A stretch of DNA of 64,000 nucleotides from positions 19,797,967 through 19,861,966 of the forward strand of contig NC_091022.1 in the NCBI RefSeq assembly GCF_041296385.1. The letters run 5' to 3'. Positions 36,001 through 49,143 of the stretch are shown here, piece by piece; positions within the stretch are counted from its first letter, which is position 1, and every line of letters starts with the position of its first letter. Source of the DNA: Aphelocoma coerulescens (Eukaryota; Chordata; Aves; Passeriformes; Corvidae). The position numbers and the translations under genes are program-made. The notes below the pieces were generated by a model that saw only the letters and a program-made list of their open reading frames with translations, was not told the DNA's origin and did no database searches.

Positions 36001-37761
36001 AGTACAGGGTAGGCCGCGCTGTTGCACTATACTTCTGAAACTGGAAAAGAAAAGATTCCTGGAGACAGCAATACCCAATCAGTAGAACATATCCACACTT
36101 CTCTTCCTAAAACAGCATAAGAAATTATGTTTGAACATTATTTGCATTACATTTTTTTCCTTTATGAGCTAGCCTACTGGAACTGGAAACGTTAACTTCT
36201 TGTCACTTGACTGACCTCATGGTTTGGAATCAGATGCACTGCCCTCTTTTCTGAGAATTTGGGAATGAAAATAGTGCTAAAGCAGAAGTGGTCTTTGTGG
36301 AACAAAACTTTGGTTAGATTGGGGTAAGACATCACTCCTCAAAAGTGGCACGAGAAGAACAGTTACAACAAGCCACCAATACTACACACAGGAGGAATGG
36401 TACTAGGGATCACTGTTTGCAGTAGGCTTCCAAACCTACAAATGGTACAGGGAAAAAAATCAGCAAGCAACCATTTCACAATGACACAGCAGAAATGAAG
36501 AAAAACAGATGATCTGTGCTTGGCCTTTAACAACAGTGAAGGTTCAGTGCAGTGAAGCAGTACAGAGCAGTATTTCAGTTTCAGAATTCTAAATTTTGCA
36601 GGAAAAGGTATGGACAGTTTTGACATAGCTTTGCTTATGCCAGAACTCATTTCCTTCCTTTTTCAATATATACTGTCACCACAGTGTTTTTGCATCTCAG
36701 ACTTGGCCTGTTTCCTGTACCAACAGAAAATACGACTTTGGTTAAGGATTACTGCAGATCAAGAAATTCACGCTTAATAATAACTCAAGGGAATGATCAG
36801 TGCACTGCTCAAATTCCATTGCAAGCACAGCTATTTCTCTGTTGAGTTACGGGACGAGAGAGAAGTCACTGCAAAGAATGACCTTACAAGAAAGCAAAAC
36901 CAGTTAAAAGTGTCGAATCTGCAGAACTTTCATGATTGCGCACAAATATCAATAAAAAAAAGCATTGATTATTACAAGGAAATAAGAAGTATGTCTAAAG
37001 CTACTGAACTTTACTGAATATTACCAATAATATTGTACAAAACTGCTGAAGTAGCCTTAACTTCACATTTTTCTATCTCAATATCATTTCACTGTTTACT
37101 TTTTTTTCAGTGAAAAACTCTATTTTAGTAGCTGATTCAAGGCACAACTGATATTTTGTCTTTAAATTAAAAGCGAACTTTTCTTTCTCACTCTTTTCCC
37201 CTCTTGCTTTTAAAGAACACAGTGTGAGTACCTTATTAATGAATTATTCACTCTGAATATGCATTCATTTATAACGAAGCACAAAATCCTTTTACAATGT
37301 CCCCCAACTGGGTCACTTGCCTCTGAATGTCAGTGCTGGGTTTTGCTGTGCACCCAAAGTCACCACAGCAGCAGGTAGCCTTTCAAGTAGATCATGATTA
37401 AAATTGAAGTCAATTCCTGCTTTACAAGTCTGTGAGCCAAGCCAATTTGTCAGCAACTGGTTGCGGGCAAAAGTACAAATTTCTATCTGGTCTATTGAAT
37501 AGCTAATTTGAGTTTGTTTTCTGGAAAAACAGTAGCCTTAAAAGCCAAACACTTAAGAACACAGACAGACACTTGGCCAGCATCACACCATGGCTTCCTT
37601 CCACACTTTGTGAAGCTAATTGGAGGCCCTAGTCTGCAAGTGCTTTGCATGCATAATGGGTCCATGGGCCATAAACATATGCTTCTTTTCCATGTAACAG
37701 CACTCCCGCTTCAATTGTGAGGGCCAGAGGAAGTGAGCAAGAATAAAAAGATTATACTTAC
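33087..37761 (-). other. ADGRL2: ADGRL2 intron, 4.7 kb, upstream of the KVEQK microexon
   Basis: AT-rich intron with a short perfect inverted repeat at 33466-33487. The open frame at 34531-34926 has no recognisable protein similarity or splice context. No transposon was recognised with confidence. Confidence 0.8.
33466..33487. repeat. Perfect 9-bp inverted repeat
   Basis: tatatgtgc, loop aagt, gcacatata. It lies about 380 nt upstream of the microexon in transcript order. Such small hairpins occur often by chance in AT-rich DNA. Confidence 0.6.
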
Positions 37762-37871
37762 TGTAAGGAACACATTCATACTGAACTTCTAGATATTTGT
37801 ATGTTCCAGGACAAGGATCAGGAAACACATCTGACCCAGTAACTACTATACACTGTGTTCGGTTGTTGCAC
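37762..37871 (-). CDS. ADGRL2: ADGRL2 exon: C-terminal part of the lectin domain
   Basis: 110 nt, phase 2 in and phase 1 out. The acceptor is ccattacag and the donor gtaagtataa. It reads [19 protein letters not shown] followed by [17 protein letters not shown], supplying the remaining cysteines and the final beta strand of the lectin domain. NRT is a potential N-glycosylation sequon. The exon ends on the first base of a Lys or Ile-type codon (TAC A/..), which lets either the 15-nt microexon or the olfactomedin exon follow in frame. Confidence 0.97.
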
Positions 37872-40800
37872 CTGTAATGGGAAAAGAAAGCAAGCTAATT
37901 AATTTAAAATTACATTTAATTTGCAAGTTCATACTAAAGGACTACATTCAGTGCTAAATCTCTTCACACTTGGGCAGTTCAATCCATAAGACAACAAAGT
38001 TAATTAATACTAATTAGCCAAAGTCCAAAAGAAGGCTTCAGGACAATATTTTATTTCAGGCTTTATACTTTTAAATTTGGAGATCGATGTTATCTTAACT
38101 GTCCCCATTGGTAGAGATAGCTGTACCAAGTACCAAGTTTATACTGATTTGATACTACTGTTCAAAAATATGAAAAAAAAATGCAAAGATGATATAATTG
38201 AAAAAATGTGCAATTTTGAATAATGTATAATAACAACACTGAGTAATTCCTTCCATCTTTAGAGACACATCCTGTTGAACGGTTTTACATCTCAGAGAGA
38301 CTTTTCTTGTGATTCAAGGAAATTATTTTAGTTGGAAGAGCTATTGTAGACAAAGAACGTTAGCATTTCCATTTTAATTATTTTAGGAGCAATTGGTGGA
38401 CTCTAAGCTTCCTCTGTTAGGCTACAGGAAGCAGTAAAGAATGACCACTTGAGGAAATAAGAAAAACAGTTAAAAAAAAGAACTGCAAGAAAATTAATTA
38501 AAATGTACTTTTGAAGAGACTAAAACATAAAAAATATTTGCTTTACAATGAAAGAAAATGCAGTTTGATACAAAGAAGAATTTTATTACAATGCCTCTAA
38601 TTGTGAGGATTTACCGAACCTAATGTTTTTGAAGGTTTTTTAAACTACTACTACTACTAGATTTTAGATTACTATTATTTTTTCAGAACAAACAAAAAAA
38701 AAACAACCAAACAAATATTACCTTGGAAGTTAGAAGTGAAAAAAAAAATCACCTAACCTTGAAGAGATGGTCAAAATGTAATACAGAAAAACAGTCACGA
38801 GGAAGAGGAAGAAAAGAAAGAGAAGGTCAGGGAGTTTGGTGACTAAAAGGCAAAGAGCTTGGCTGATCTTCTCAGGGGTTAGTTTTGTTTGTCAGCAAAC
38901 TGAATAACAGAAGTCTGAACTTAAGTAATAGACTAGCCTTTGACTCCAGCTGTACATCAACTTCTCGATTGCCCTACTTCTTCCCATACTCCCTGAATAC
39001 CACATATCCGAAGCTAAAATAATCTGCCGTGTATCAGTGGCTTTCCACAGCTGAACAGTGCCAAGAGGTATTAGAATAATTCATGCTACCTCATAAAAGG
39101 TAGAGCAAACACAATTCAAAGAACTCTAATATAAATCACTTCCTTTTTTATATAGTAATCAAACTAGCACAGAGCGGGTCAGGACATGCTGTGTCTCTCT
39201 GCTGAGCAAACTCGGAAACAGCAGCTCTTCTGACTCCATCAGTTAACTCTTCCTTTTTTTTTTTAGTTGCTTATTTCTACCATCATAAGGCTCATAATTG
39301 CAGAACTAATTGGAAATAGTCAGGGATTTCTGTACATACACAACCATGGATACGGATAGAAGGTGGGGAATCCACCTGCCACCTTTTCCAGAAGGCACAG
39401 CCAGGTTCCCTGCACAGCTATTGCACAAATAATGTTGCCCCACTCCCATCCCAATGGAAGAGTCAGTCAGTGCAGCAGCTCGTGCAGGATGTTAGAGGGT
39501 CTGGAACGACTCTGACACATCCAGTGGCTTTAGACCTAGGCTGACGTGGGGAAATGTGCACCCAGCTTGCTGAGAAAACCCCTGTACTCAGTCTGTAACA
39601 CTGAAAATGCACACACAGCCCCTCCCACAGAGGACAAAGGGCTGCTCTTGTGTGGTGTAAATGGAGGCTGTGGAAGCAGGAGAAGGCAACATGGCCCCAA
39701 GCCTCACAGGCCTCTCTGCAATATCCCCAATACAGCGTTTTTTACATGCCACGCCTCAGGTACACCAACCAGCATGAGAAAATCTGGGATGTAAGATTTT
39801 GTAACAAATTTCTTTAAATTTGTGTTTCTTTAGCAAAAACCTCACGCTGAAACCAAAATAATTCCTACAAGACTCCTCCTGGTGCATCATTCAGTATGAT
39901 AGTTTCCACAGCTTTGAGCTGTGTGAAAATTTTATTTTATACTCAAATGAGCAGCAATTAAGACAGAATTATTTATTTGTTATTTATGTTGGGAGAAATT
40001 GCTTGAGAATGAAACTAACCAAGGTCGTATTTAGCGGTGGGAAAAAGATGGACTCATTTCCCTGTGAAGATTTGTTTTCTTCAGTTTCATTTTCCCCCAG
40101 TAAAAGATTCATAATGCTGCCATCAGCCACGGAACTGAGAAGAACTTCATGTCAGATTTTATCAAAAGGATGTGTAATAATAATTCAGAGGAAAATGCAG
40201 GTTTTTCTCTTTGTACAGTAAATGTCAAACTTCAGGCATTGAGCAGTGTTTATAGGAAATTGATGAAACTCTAAAAACTTTTACTATTCCTTTATGAAAA
40301 ATTTCACCTGCTGTGCATATGGTCAACTTTTGCCCACCTTTGGCCAAACCCAAAACTCCAATTGCAAAACAATGAGCTATGCCCACTGCTGCAGTAGCTA
40401 CCAGGCTCACCAGCACTTCCTCAAGAAGTGCAATTACTTGAATAACTATATGAATAGTGTATTTGTGCTTTAAGTTGTAGGTTTTCACATTCAAATCACT
40501 GATTATGCTGCACTTTTGGCTGTATTTTATAAAACCTGAGTAATTTACATGCACTTCCAAGATTTCAAATTAAAGACACTTGATTAGGATATTCACAGTT
40601 TAAAAAGTCTACATTCAGGTAACTATTTTTTACATAGTTAGAGTTCCTATTTCCATTAGAGTGAGACCTGCAAGAAAAACCCACAGCAACTATAGCAGCT
40701 GTCAATCCCAATTCATGGGTTAAAGAGAAGAGGTGAAGAATGAGTGGAATTTGTAGTAGTAGTTCTGAGACAAGTAGTTCAGGGAATTTACTGTGATTTG

Positions 40801-43353
40801 TTCTATGGATAAATTAAAGCCTTCTGTTCACTGCACTGTTTTTCTTTGTAAAACCAGGGTACTTCTCTGTTAGCTTTTGGCCTATAGTTCTTCTGCTGTC
40901 TGCAAAAACGATTTTACAAACTGGTACGGGTTTCAGCTGAGCTTCTTTAAGTCAAGAAGCACAGAACTCTGTGGTATATTGGACAAAAGAGACTCTGCTC
41001 TCCACAAAACAGCACTAAACAGCAATTATCCTACATGGCTACAGATTATCAAAGGCACCTCATCACTGCCATAGCAGAACTTCATAATTTTGAGAAACCT
41101 CTACACTTAGTGTGCTTGAAGAAGAGGATATTGCAGTGTTACAGCCTTAAATCTGGTGACCTATTCATTTTTGTAATGGGCAAGCATCTTTTCTGTCACA
41201 GGATTCTCCAAAACAAGACTATTGTGGAAATAAAGTGCCTGGAAATTTGCAAAATTGGCCTAGACACCACCAGGAAAAAAAAAAAAATCCAAACCTCAAA
41301 AACCTGAACTGACAAGTAACTTGAAGTCCTTCATTCATTTTACACAAAGTTATTTTTTCTACACAATACATTGTTAATTTGGTCCATCTATTCAAACACT
41401 TAAAAAATTGTTCCAATGAAGGTGTTATACAAATCAGTTGTAATTTCTGCAAACTTAAGAAGACAAATCACAAATACTTTGGTGTTTAAGTTCTCTGTAG
41501 GTTTTAAGGAACATTTAAGTGTTCTGCAACCTACGTAACTGCGTACTTCCCCAGCCTAAGTTAAAATAGAGACATTTTCAGGGAGTTATGTACAATCTTA
41601 AAATTCATATGATCTCACAATGAGAAATGTTTTCCCTCTCAAGAAGAATTCACAATGTTCACAAAGATTTATGATACAATGACTGTCATTTACAAGGAAA
41701 TACAGCAGATCAGCAAAGAACTCTCTATAAACTCAGTAACAGTTAATTTAGGTAAGGTAATATATGAATTAAATTTGAAAAACTGCTAAGGAAAAGACTA
41801 CCTGTAGTAGTGAAAGAATGATAATTCAGGTTCTTGTGCTAGTAGCAACAATAGTTTTGCAAGGGGAAATGCAGGAATTACCACTATTCTCATGAATGCA
41901 AGGAGCAATTTTGTACTCTGACACTCGTTTCTTCTGTATTTTAGTATGAATGAAGAAAGGTTACATCTTCATAATGCACATGCATCACTTAGAGTAATCT
42001 AAAAATCAAATGGAGTGTTTAATTAACAGTTACAGTATAATATCTGAACTCTTTTCACCTCAAGAAGAAGACTGTGCAAATGAGGAATGGCCCTTCACAT
42101 TTCAGATGAATACAGAAAGAAAAGAAAGCAAAGCAGCTCCAGCAGGGCTGTTATTATCTTCTGCTCATGATGTAGCCATGTCCCTGCTGCATCCATCCTC
42201 TCTGCTCAGCTTTAAGGACTGCTGTACTTTCCATGATAATATGTTTGTATTTCAACTCTAATCTTGACTTGTACAATTCCCAACAAATTGCTTTTGCTTT
42301 TTTTTTAATTATTATTATCTTATGCTTATTATTGCATGTTTTCACGTGCAATGTATAGAGATGAGATTCCATGTGCAATCTATTGTGTGAGGTGTTTTAA
42401 TCAATAATGTTGTTCTGCTGATTAAGCAGGGGCTTCTGTTTTGGCAAGATAACATTAGTTTCTCCTGTCATGCTCCCAAAGCTATTGAGAATCTTCAGAA
42501 GATCATTAGATATGTTACAATAAAGCTTTGGTACATTCTCTTTTCTTTCTTAAATTACTTCTTCACTGTCCTATTCCTCGTCACTGCTGGCACTGCATTA
42601 TTATTACAGCTCCCCTGAAACTTGCACTAGAGCTATGTCTGCAGGCCATAGGATGCCATTTTCAATTGAAGCTTCTGCTTGAAAATATAAATTAAGAAAA
42701 TTTCATTATCTCCTGCCAAGGGCCATTATTCACCATTGTTCTAAGGAAGATTAAAAACGCACAGTCTATGGACTTGAACAAATACTCCAGCATTAAAATG
42801 AAAAACATAGTGTATCATGACTGGACCAGAAAGTGAAGCACTGGGATCTGAGAAACAGATTCTGGAAAGAAATTAGCACTACATGGTTCAAACCAACTGA
42901 TTAAGGGAAGAGGTCATCTTCACGGGCAAGTCACATCTGACACAAAAAGATACAAACAGATCTTTTTCAAGTGGTTCTTGCAGTTGGCAAAAATAAGGTA
43001 TGTATGAAATAATGTCCACATTGCAATTTATCCAATGCTTTTTTTTAATGCATGCATAACTTTGACAAAGAGTACACATAAAAGAAACATCATGTTATTT
43101 TGAAAAGGATATGGATAAATGCATAGCCAAAAAAGAACTATCAAAATAATTTTGCATATTCCTAATGGTGTATTTCTGTAAATGCAGTGTTTCCTTAAGC
43201 AGGGTAAAATGCAAAACCAGAAAAGTCACATGTAATTCACTATTAAAAAAAATATATATATAAAATATAAACCCACATTTAATAAAGAAAATTAATTTTT
43301 ACTAGCATTGATACATTATAAAAACTATTTTGGTATGTTTTGAAACTTTCAAG

Positions 43354-43532
43354 TCAGTTCTGACAATATTTCTCTTTCAGCATATTGATTAAATACTTAA
43401 AAGCCAGCACGATGGCACGTTCCTGCATATCGCCTGCAGCAACCTGCTCAAACACCACTTGAGGCACGTAAACTCCAAGTTGTAGCACCACATACTCCAT
43501 ATGGTCTTCTTGTTCCTTGTTCACCCTGGGTG
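43354..43532 (-). other. Orphan open frame with protein-like composition, function unknown
   Basis: On the minus strand, from just after a possible acceptor (tttttactcag) to the TGA at 43354-43356, one frame reads SSPRVNKEQEDHMEYVVLQL, then GVYVPQVVFEQVAAGDMQER, then AIVLAFKYLINMLKEKYCQN. The mix of charged and hydrophobic residues looks more like a real protein than the low-complexity translations elsewhere in the intron. I do not recognise it. It is not in a phase compatible with the upstream ADGRL2 lectin exon. It could be a fragment of a retrocopy, a short non-coding RNA exon or chance. Confidence 0.25.
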
Positions 43533-46500
43533 AGCTGCAGTCTGAGTAAAAAGATACGGGAATATGGGATGAATGCACTTCATGTGATGACTTACACTGA
43601 AAAATTCCTGAACCCCATTACCCAGAGTAAGTAGCTGTCTTTACAGATATATTTCTAATGGTCTACAACTGCCATGTGAGAGGTGTTTTTGCTTTTGTAT
43701 GCATATTCACTAAACCTCCACTCCTGTCATTAAATGCAAAGTTACATACGTATGAAGAAGTTAGATATTACTTAAATGTTTTCTTTTATTAATTTTGTCT
43801 TGGAAAGTATGTACAAAACTTACATATAACATAGAGAACAGAGATTTTATTTTAGGGGTGTTTAGATACATAAGTATACACAAAGACATGCCACACAAGA
43901 TAAATTTAAAGGAATGTATTTAAATTCTGAGTTTCAAATTCACCTCACAAGCCATACATTATTACATATTGAGACCTAATGAGTGAGCAATTTAAGCCTA
44001 ACCAAAACCTGGAAAAAAGACCTGCTAAGAAAATCCAGCCTTCCTATAAAGCCTGGATTTGAAGCAGGATTGGCCAGCCATTGCTGCCATTTCCACAGTG
44101 CTCAAGCACTATCCTTCCCATGCAGGATGCGTGAGCAGGTGCATCCTACAGAGCCACATGCTCTTAAGGATAGATATATAATCCTGGGACTGGCCTTTTG
44201 AAACCCAGGAAGACACACTGAAAACTTATTCCTGTGCAAGATTTTCTAAAAATTATTTTTAAGTTAGAAGCCCCAAAACTATTATAGGGGAATGAGCATG
44301 CAAAAAGAAAATAGCACCTATTTTACAGAGCTCAAAGAGAAAACAGATTTAGGGAGCTGTGCTTGGTAGTTTTCATAATCTAAGAAAAAGAAGGAGATAC
44401 ATGAGCAGGTATGATAGCAGAATTTGGCCACAAGAGCTGTGTCTAGATATTGATGACTCTCCTACAACTGCTGAAGCAGTGAGGCATCCTAGATCTTGGT
44501 TTGAAAATTCATGAACCAGCCCTGGGATTTTCTATGCAATGGCAACATGACCATTACAGTAATAAATCTGGGGGATTTGGATGACAAATATTTGGGGCAA
44601 AGGAAAAACAGGCTTTTTTTCCTTCTGTTTTCTTTTTAAATATAATATTAATGATTTGTTGAATCTTCCTAATTATCAAGTAAACATATATAAGGAAGCT
44701 AAATAGTGTATAATTAATATCGTAGGAGAAGGTGCACCATAGCCTTGTTTCCATTTGCCCAATAAAAAAATGCAGTAATATTTAATTGTGCTTTCCTTAT
44801 ACAATATAATCTTGTGGGAGTCTGAGGGCACGCATTAAGCATAAAAACTCCAAACAGACAATAAAACACAGCATAAAATATGCAACTCCCATAGGTCTCT
44901 TCTTAGAATTACCCAGTCTGATTCACTGTCAGTGAATGTGTATGGCAAAGTAATTTAACAATATTTCTTGCTTTCAACCTCTTCTTACAACTTTAATACA
45001 TTTAGTTATGACCCATTTGCCTTTTGGTATTCATGTCTCTAAGTTCAAAACAGTCACTGTTAAAATGAGGAATCTTCTCAGTTACCCACCTCTAAGCTAT
45101 CAGAAATAGTTTTTTCTTGTTACAGTTCATCCTTGTTCTAATACTTTGCTTATTGCTGTAAATGCTATTATTATGGGGTTATCATTAACCTGAAACTGGA
45201 GCATTGGATAAAACAGGGAGAGGGGAAAAAAAAGAAAAACAAAAAGAAAATGAGGATTCCAGTGGAATATGTAACTCCTGCTTTCTCTTGGTATTTTTAG
45301 GTGCTTTCATAATTCCACTTCTCTATCTCTACTACTTTCTATCACATATACCAAAGGCCTAATAGACCAATCAGAGCTTGTGAGGAGATGGCTGTAAATC
45401 AAGGACAGTAAAACTAAGTATCAAAGATGCAGTGATGTGTGCAAAGTAAATAGAACAATCTCCTGGTGAGGTCGGCATAGGTGCAATCCTAAACCCCGTA
45501 ACAGTATGAAGAAGAAGAGACCTGTTCTTTAGAGAAAGCATTTCTAATGCAACCCCACCTGAGGAATAAGAAATGAAAATACAGTAATTTTCATAATAAT
45601 AATACTTGTCATATTATTTATGTGGATGCATATTTGCAAGCAAGCTGCAGCATGGGATTACAGGCAGTGTACATCTTAGAACACAACTAAGCCAAGCAGA
45701 TCCACACTGCTGAAAAGTAGTAAGTTCAAAAGATCCAATTAATGTTTCACCATTTAGACAAAATAAATAGCCTGCAGCTATGCTTACTTACTAATGAAAA
45801 CTTTACTAGTGCAGCATCATCGTATCTGAGCAATTTGCACAGATTATTCACACTGAATGAGCATGAGTGCAGCAGCATGCCTTGTGTGTTGAGCAGGTTT
45901 CAGGGAGAAATGTGGGGCTGTGTAATAAACCCAGAGCTTTACGAAGGGGCATTTATTTCAGAGACACAGTGCTAGAGCAGAGCTATAGAAAATCCAAGAG
46001 AAAATCCTGAAGCACAGTGTCTGATCCTTAGGAATAACACTGCAACAGACTTGCAGGAAAAGAGACTACCACGTAGAGAGCACAGGATAAGAGTAAAAAC
46101 CCTTTAAAATTCTTTTTTTGCAGCACTGTCGATCTTTTTTATCCATGGCTTGGTATGCAGCATATTCATAATGTAGTTAAAAGTTATTTAACTTTAGACA
46201 GCTTCTGAGTCATTATTAAATGAGTAACTGGAAGAATTACAATACTGAAAACATGTAGCCTTATCCTTCATGTTAATTTGCACAGATCTGAAATACATTT
46301 TAAACAATCACCCACTTTAATTACTAAAATAAGGTAGTTTAGATGACAGGTATGATTTGCTACTGCAACTTCTGAAACACAGAAGCCTTCGTACGCTTTC
46401 AGTCCTCACACTTCCACCAGACCTCCAGGTCTGTGCAATGCAAATTCAGCGTGATTCACAATCGGTCTCCTGAGTTTAATACCTCTCTTCAGCTTACAGA

Positions 46501-49118
46501 AATGCATATTCAACAAAAAACTCTTTTGCCTCTAACAGGAAATTATGATTTTGTCATTTACAGAATTGGCCATTGAGACAACCAGATGCCATAGAGTCCT
46601 TTGGTTCCCTGTGCAACAGGAAGGATGAGGACTATTTCACACGGGGCATGCAGTGGGCACAACCTTAACTCAACTTTAACACATGCATTCACCTTGAATA
46701 ATTAAAAATACTATAGCCTGTATCAATTAGGAGAAATTATTTATAAAAATGTTCACCTATTGCAGCTGGCATATGGAAAAATGATCATATTTTTAACAAG
46801 GAAAATGGGAAATCGCTATGGGATGCCCTACTTAGATTAAATTAGCAAGATCTTGTTATCAGACCATATAAAAGATGCACCATAATAAGACGTGACCTTG
46901 CAGAACCTTGGAGCCAATCTGTGATTTTTTTCCCCCTATAACCCTTCCTAATTATCTGCAAAGTTACAGACCCTTTTGTGGCAGATTATTTTTCTGTGAA
47001 TAGTGAGGGGTTTTGGGCTTTTAAATATTTAATTAGTCTTCTGATATGAGAATTGTTGCACATGCCAACTGCTTCGATTTTCAAACTGTGTTCATCCTAA
47101 TTATGTTCAGATTTAGATTGGTCATCCCAAACCTCTCCCTCTTGTAATTATTTACTCCTTAAAGATCATTCAGCAGAGAAATATTTTTCACCCTTATGGC
47201 TCTTTCTTTCCACAAATGGCTTTTCTGGTCCGTTAATTACCCACTCAGAGGATTAGAGTTTGTAATAATGCAAGAGATCCTGCATGTAAGATGAGTTTTA
47301 CAGGGTGAAAAAGAATAAATTGTTTTTTGTAAACTTGCCTTGGGGAATAGCCCCTTTTTGGGTTATCGTTTTCATCAACAGAGGCCATGTGCCCACTGCT
47401 GCATATCCACCAATTCCATAGGGCTACGGAGTGACTCATTTATACAGCTCAACAGAACTCAGAGCAAAATGCTGAGCAAGAGGCAAAAGACAGTTTGGTT
47501 ATTTTAAGAGATTTATAAAAATGCAATCTGCTAGCAAGAAGGTACAATCCTTTTTCTCATAATTTTTGGTGCAGATTTCATGGCCTTAAAGTTACGCATA
47601 TTTAACTGATAACTAATAATAAAATTACAACTTTTCTCATTTCATCTGCTGATTTTTTCCAGAAGTGCTGTCCCTTGGTAGATCTTTAATCAACCCTGTA
47701 ACAGTGGTGTCATTTCCTATTAAAATGTGTCTAAGAGTCCTCACTACAAGTACTTTCTTTTCTTCTGAGAGGAATGCCTGTCACAAAAGCACTGTTATTC
47801 ATTACCCACAGGGATGTCTGGATCTAATTATCATCTGGAAAGCTTGCAGGGCTTCCAGGTATAGGACTTCCCCTGCAAAAGTATGCTGTTCTAACTTGGA
47901 AAGCACAATCCCACTTTTTCTTTGCAATCTGAAGTTAAGGGATTAAGTTCCTAATTTGAACTGTTCACTCTGATTCCTGGAACTTCCAGTTTTAAGCCCA
48001 ACAAAGTTTAGGGGACTGCTTCCGTTTGCTTGTTCCCACATCTGCAAAAATCCTGTATATTCTGCAGTTGGCTTTTACACAAACCAAGCAGATTCACCAC
48101 TGTAAAACATGTATCAGAAAATTCACTAGCCTCACTTTGTCAATGCACAGAAAATCTTTGATTGTGTCAAAAATATTCATGATCTAATCCTTTTATCAAA
48201 CTGTCTACCACTGAAGGCGTCTCATGTGCCTGCACAATTAAAAACCACATGTTAGCCATACATAATACTGTGTTACATTTGATGCAAATCCTTTACTATT
48301 GAAATAAGCACTGGGCTGACAGCAGGAAGTAGCTGATAAGAAAGCAACAAGGCACTGCTGATGGCATTCGTGATAAGTGAGCTCTAACTCATATGAGTTC
48401 TGTCTACAGTACATTACCCAAAGTGCTCCTGTTTTAAATGTGACTCCAGGAGGTGTTCTTTTGCTGTATCTCTGTCACAAAGGCAGCAAAATTATACAAG
48501 AAAGCTAAATACACAAAGTAAATTATGTTTTTCATACCCACCAGTGATGCTGGCACCAGAAAAATATACTGAAAGTAATATCACTGCTGCTACATCCTAG
48601 ATGAGAAAACACCTACAGTTTCATGAGTGTAACAGTACAGTTGAACTCAATGCCTGTAATAAATTCAGTAAACAGGGAAAGATTATGCGTTTGGAACTGT
48701 CACGTTATTGCTACACTTACAATTCAGCCTACAAGAAAGTATTTAATAGACAGAGCACAAACTCTTGAGTTTTGGTGAAACAATTTTACAGTGCTGCAAA
48801 AAGGTGTGTATTAAATACCTTTCCAAATTGCTCCTTTATCATATAGAGATGTATCACAAGAAGCAAAGTATCTGAGAAGCAATGAACAGTAGGGTTAAAG
48901 ATCACAGATTACAACTAAGAAAGGAATATAGATGCCTTTGCACCTACAACAAGAAAATACACATCTTGCCAGATGAAACGTTGTACAGGTTGGTGACACC
49001 GAGAAGGAGTAAGACTTCTTCCTCCAAGGTGGTCAAAGTGCATGACTTTGGTCAGGCCAGCTTGCTCAATGAAATGATTTTTCTGCCTCATTTCTTCTCT
49101 TTTTTTCTGTTTAGCATG

Positions 49119-49143
49119 TATATGTGTGTGTGAGTGTGTGTGT
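49119..49143 (+). repeat. (TG)n-like microsatellite
   Basis: Alternating T and G with one GA interruption inside the 20.4-kb intron. Confidence 0.8.

Noticed and set aside
40225..40560. 111-codon minus-strand open frame
   Set aside because: No recognisable motif or family and no coupled splice signals. It is the length expected by chance in a window of this size.
42880..42905. tRNA-like ggttcaaacc
   Set aside because: Only the T-loop-like decamer is present; no cloverleaf or A/B box context is found.
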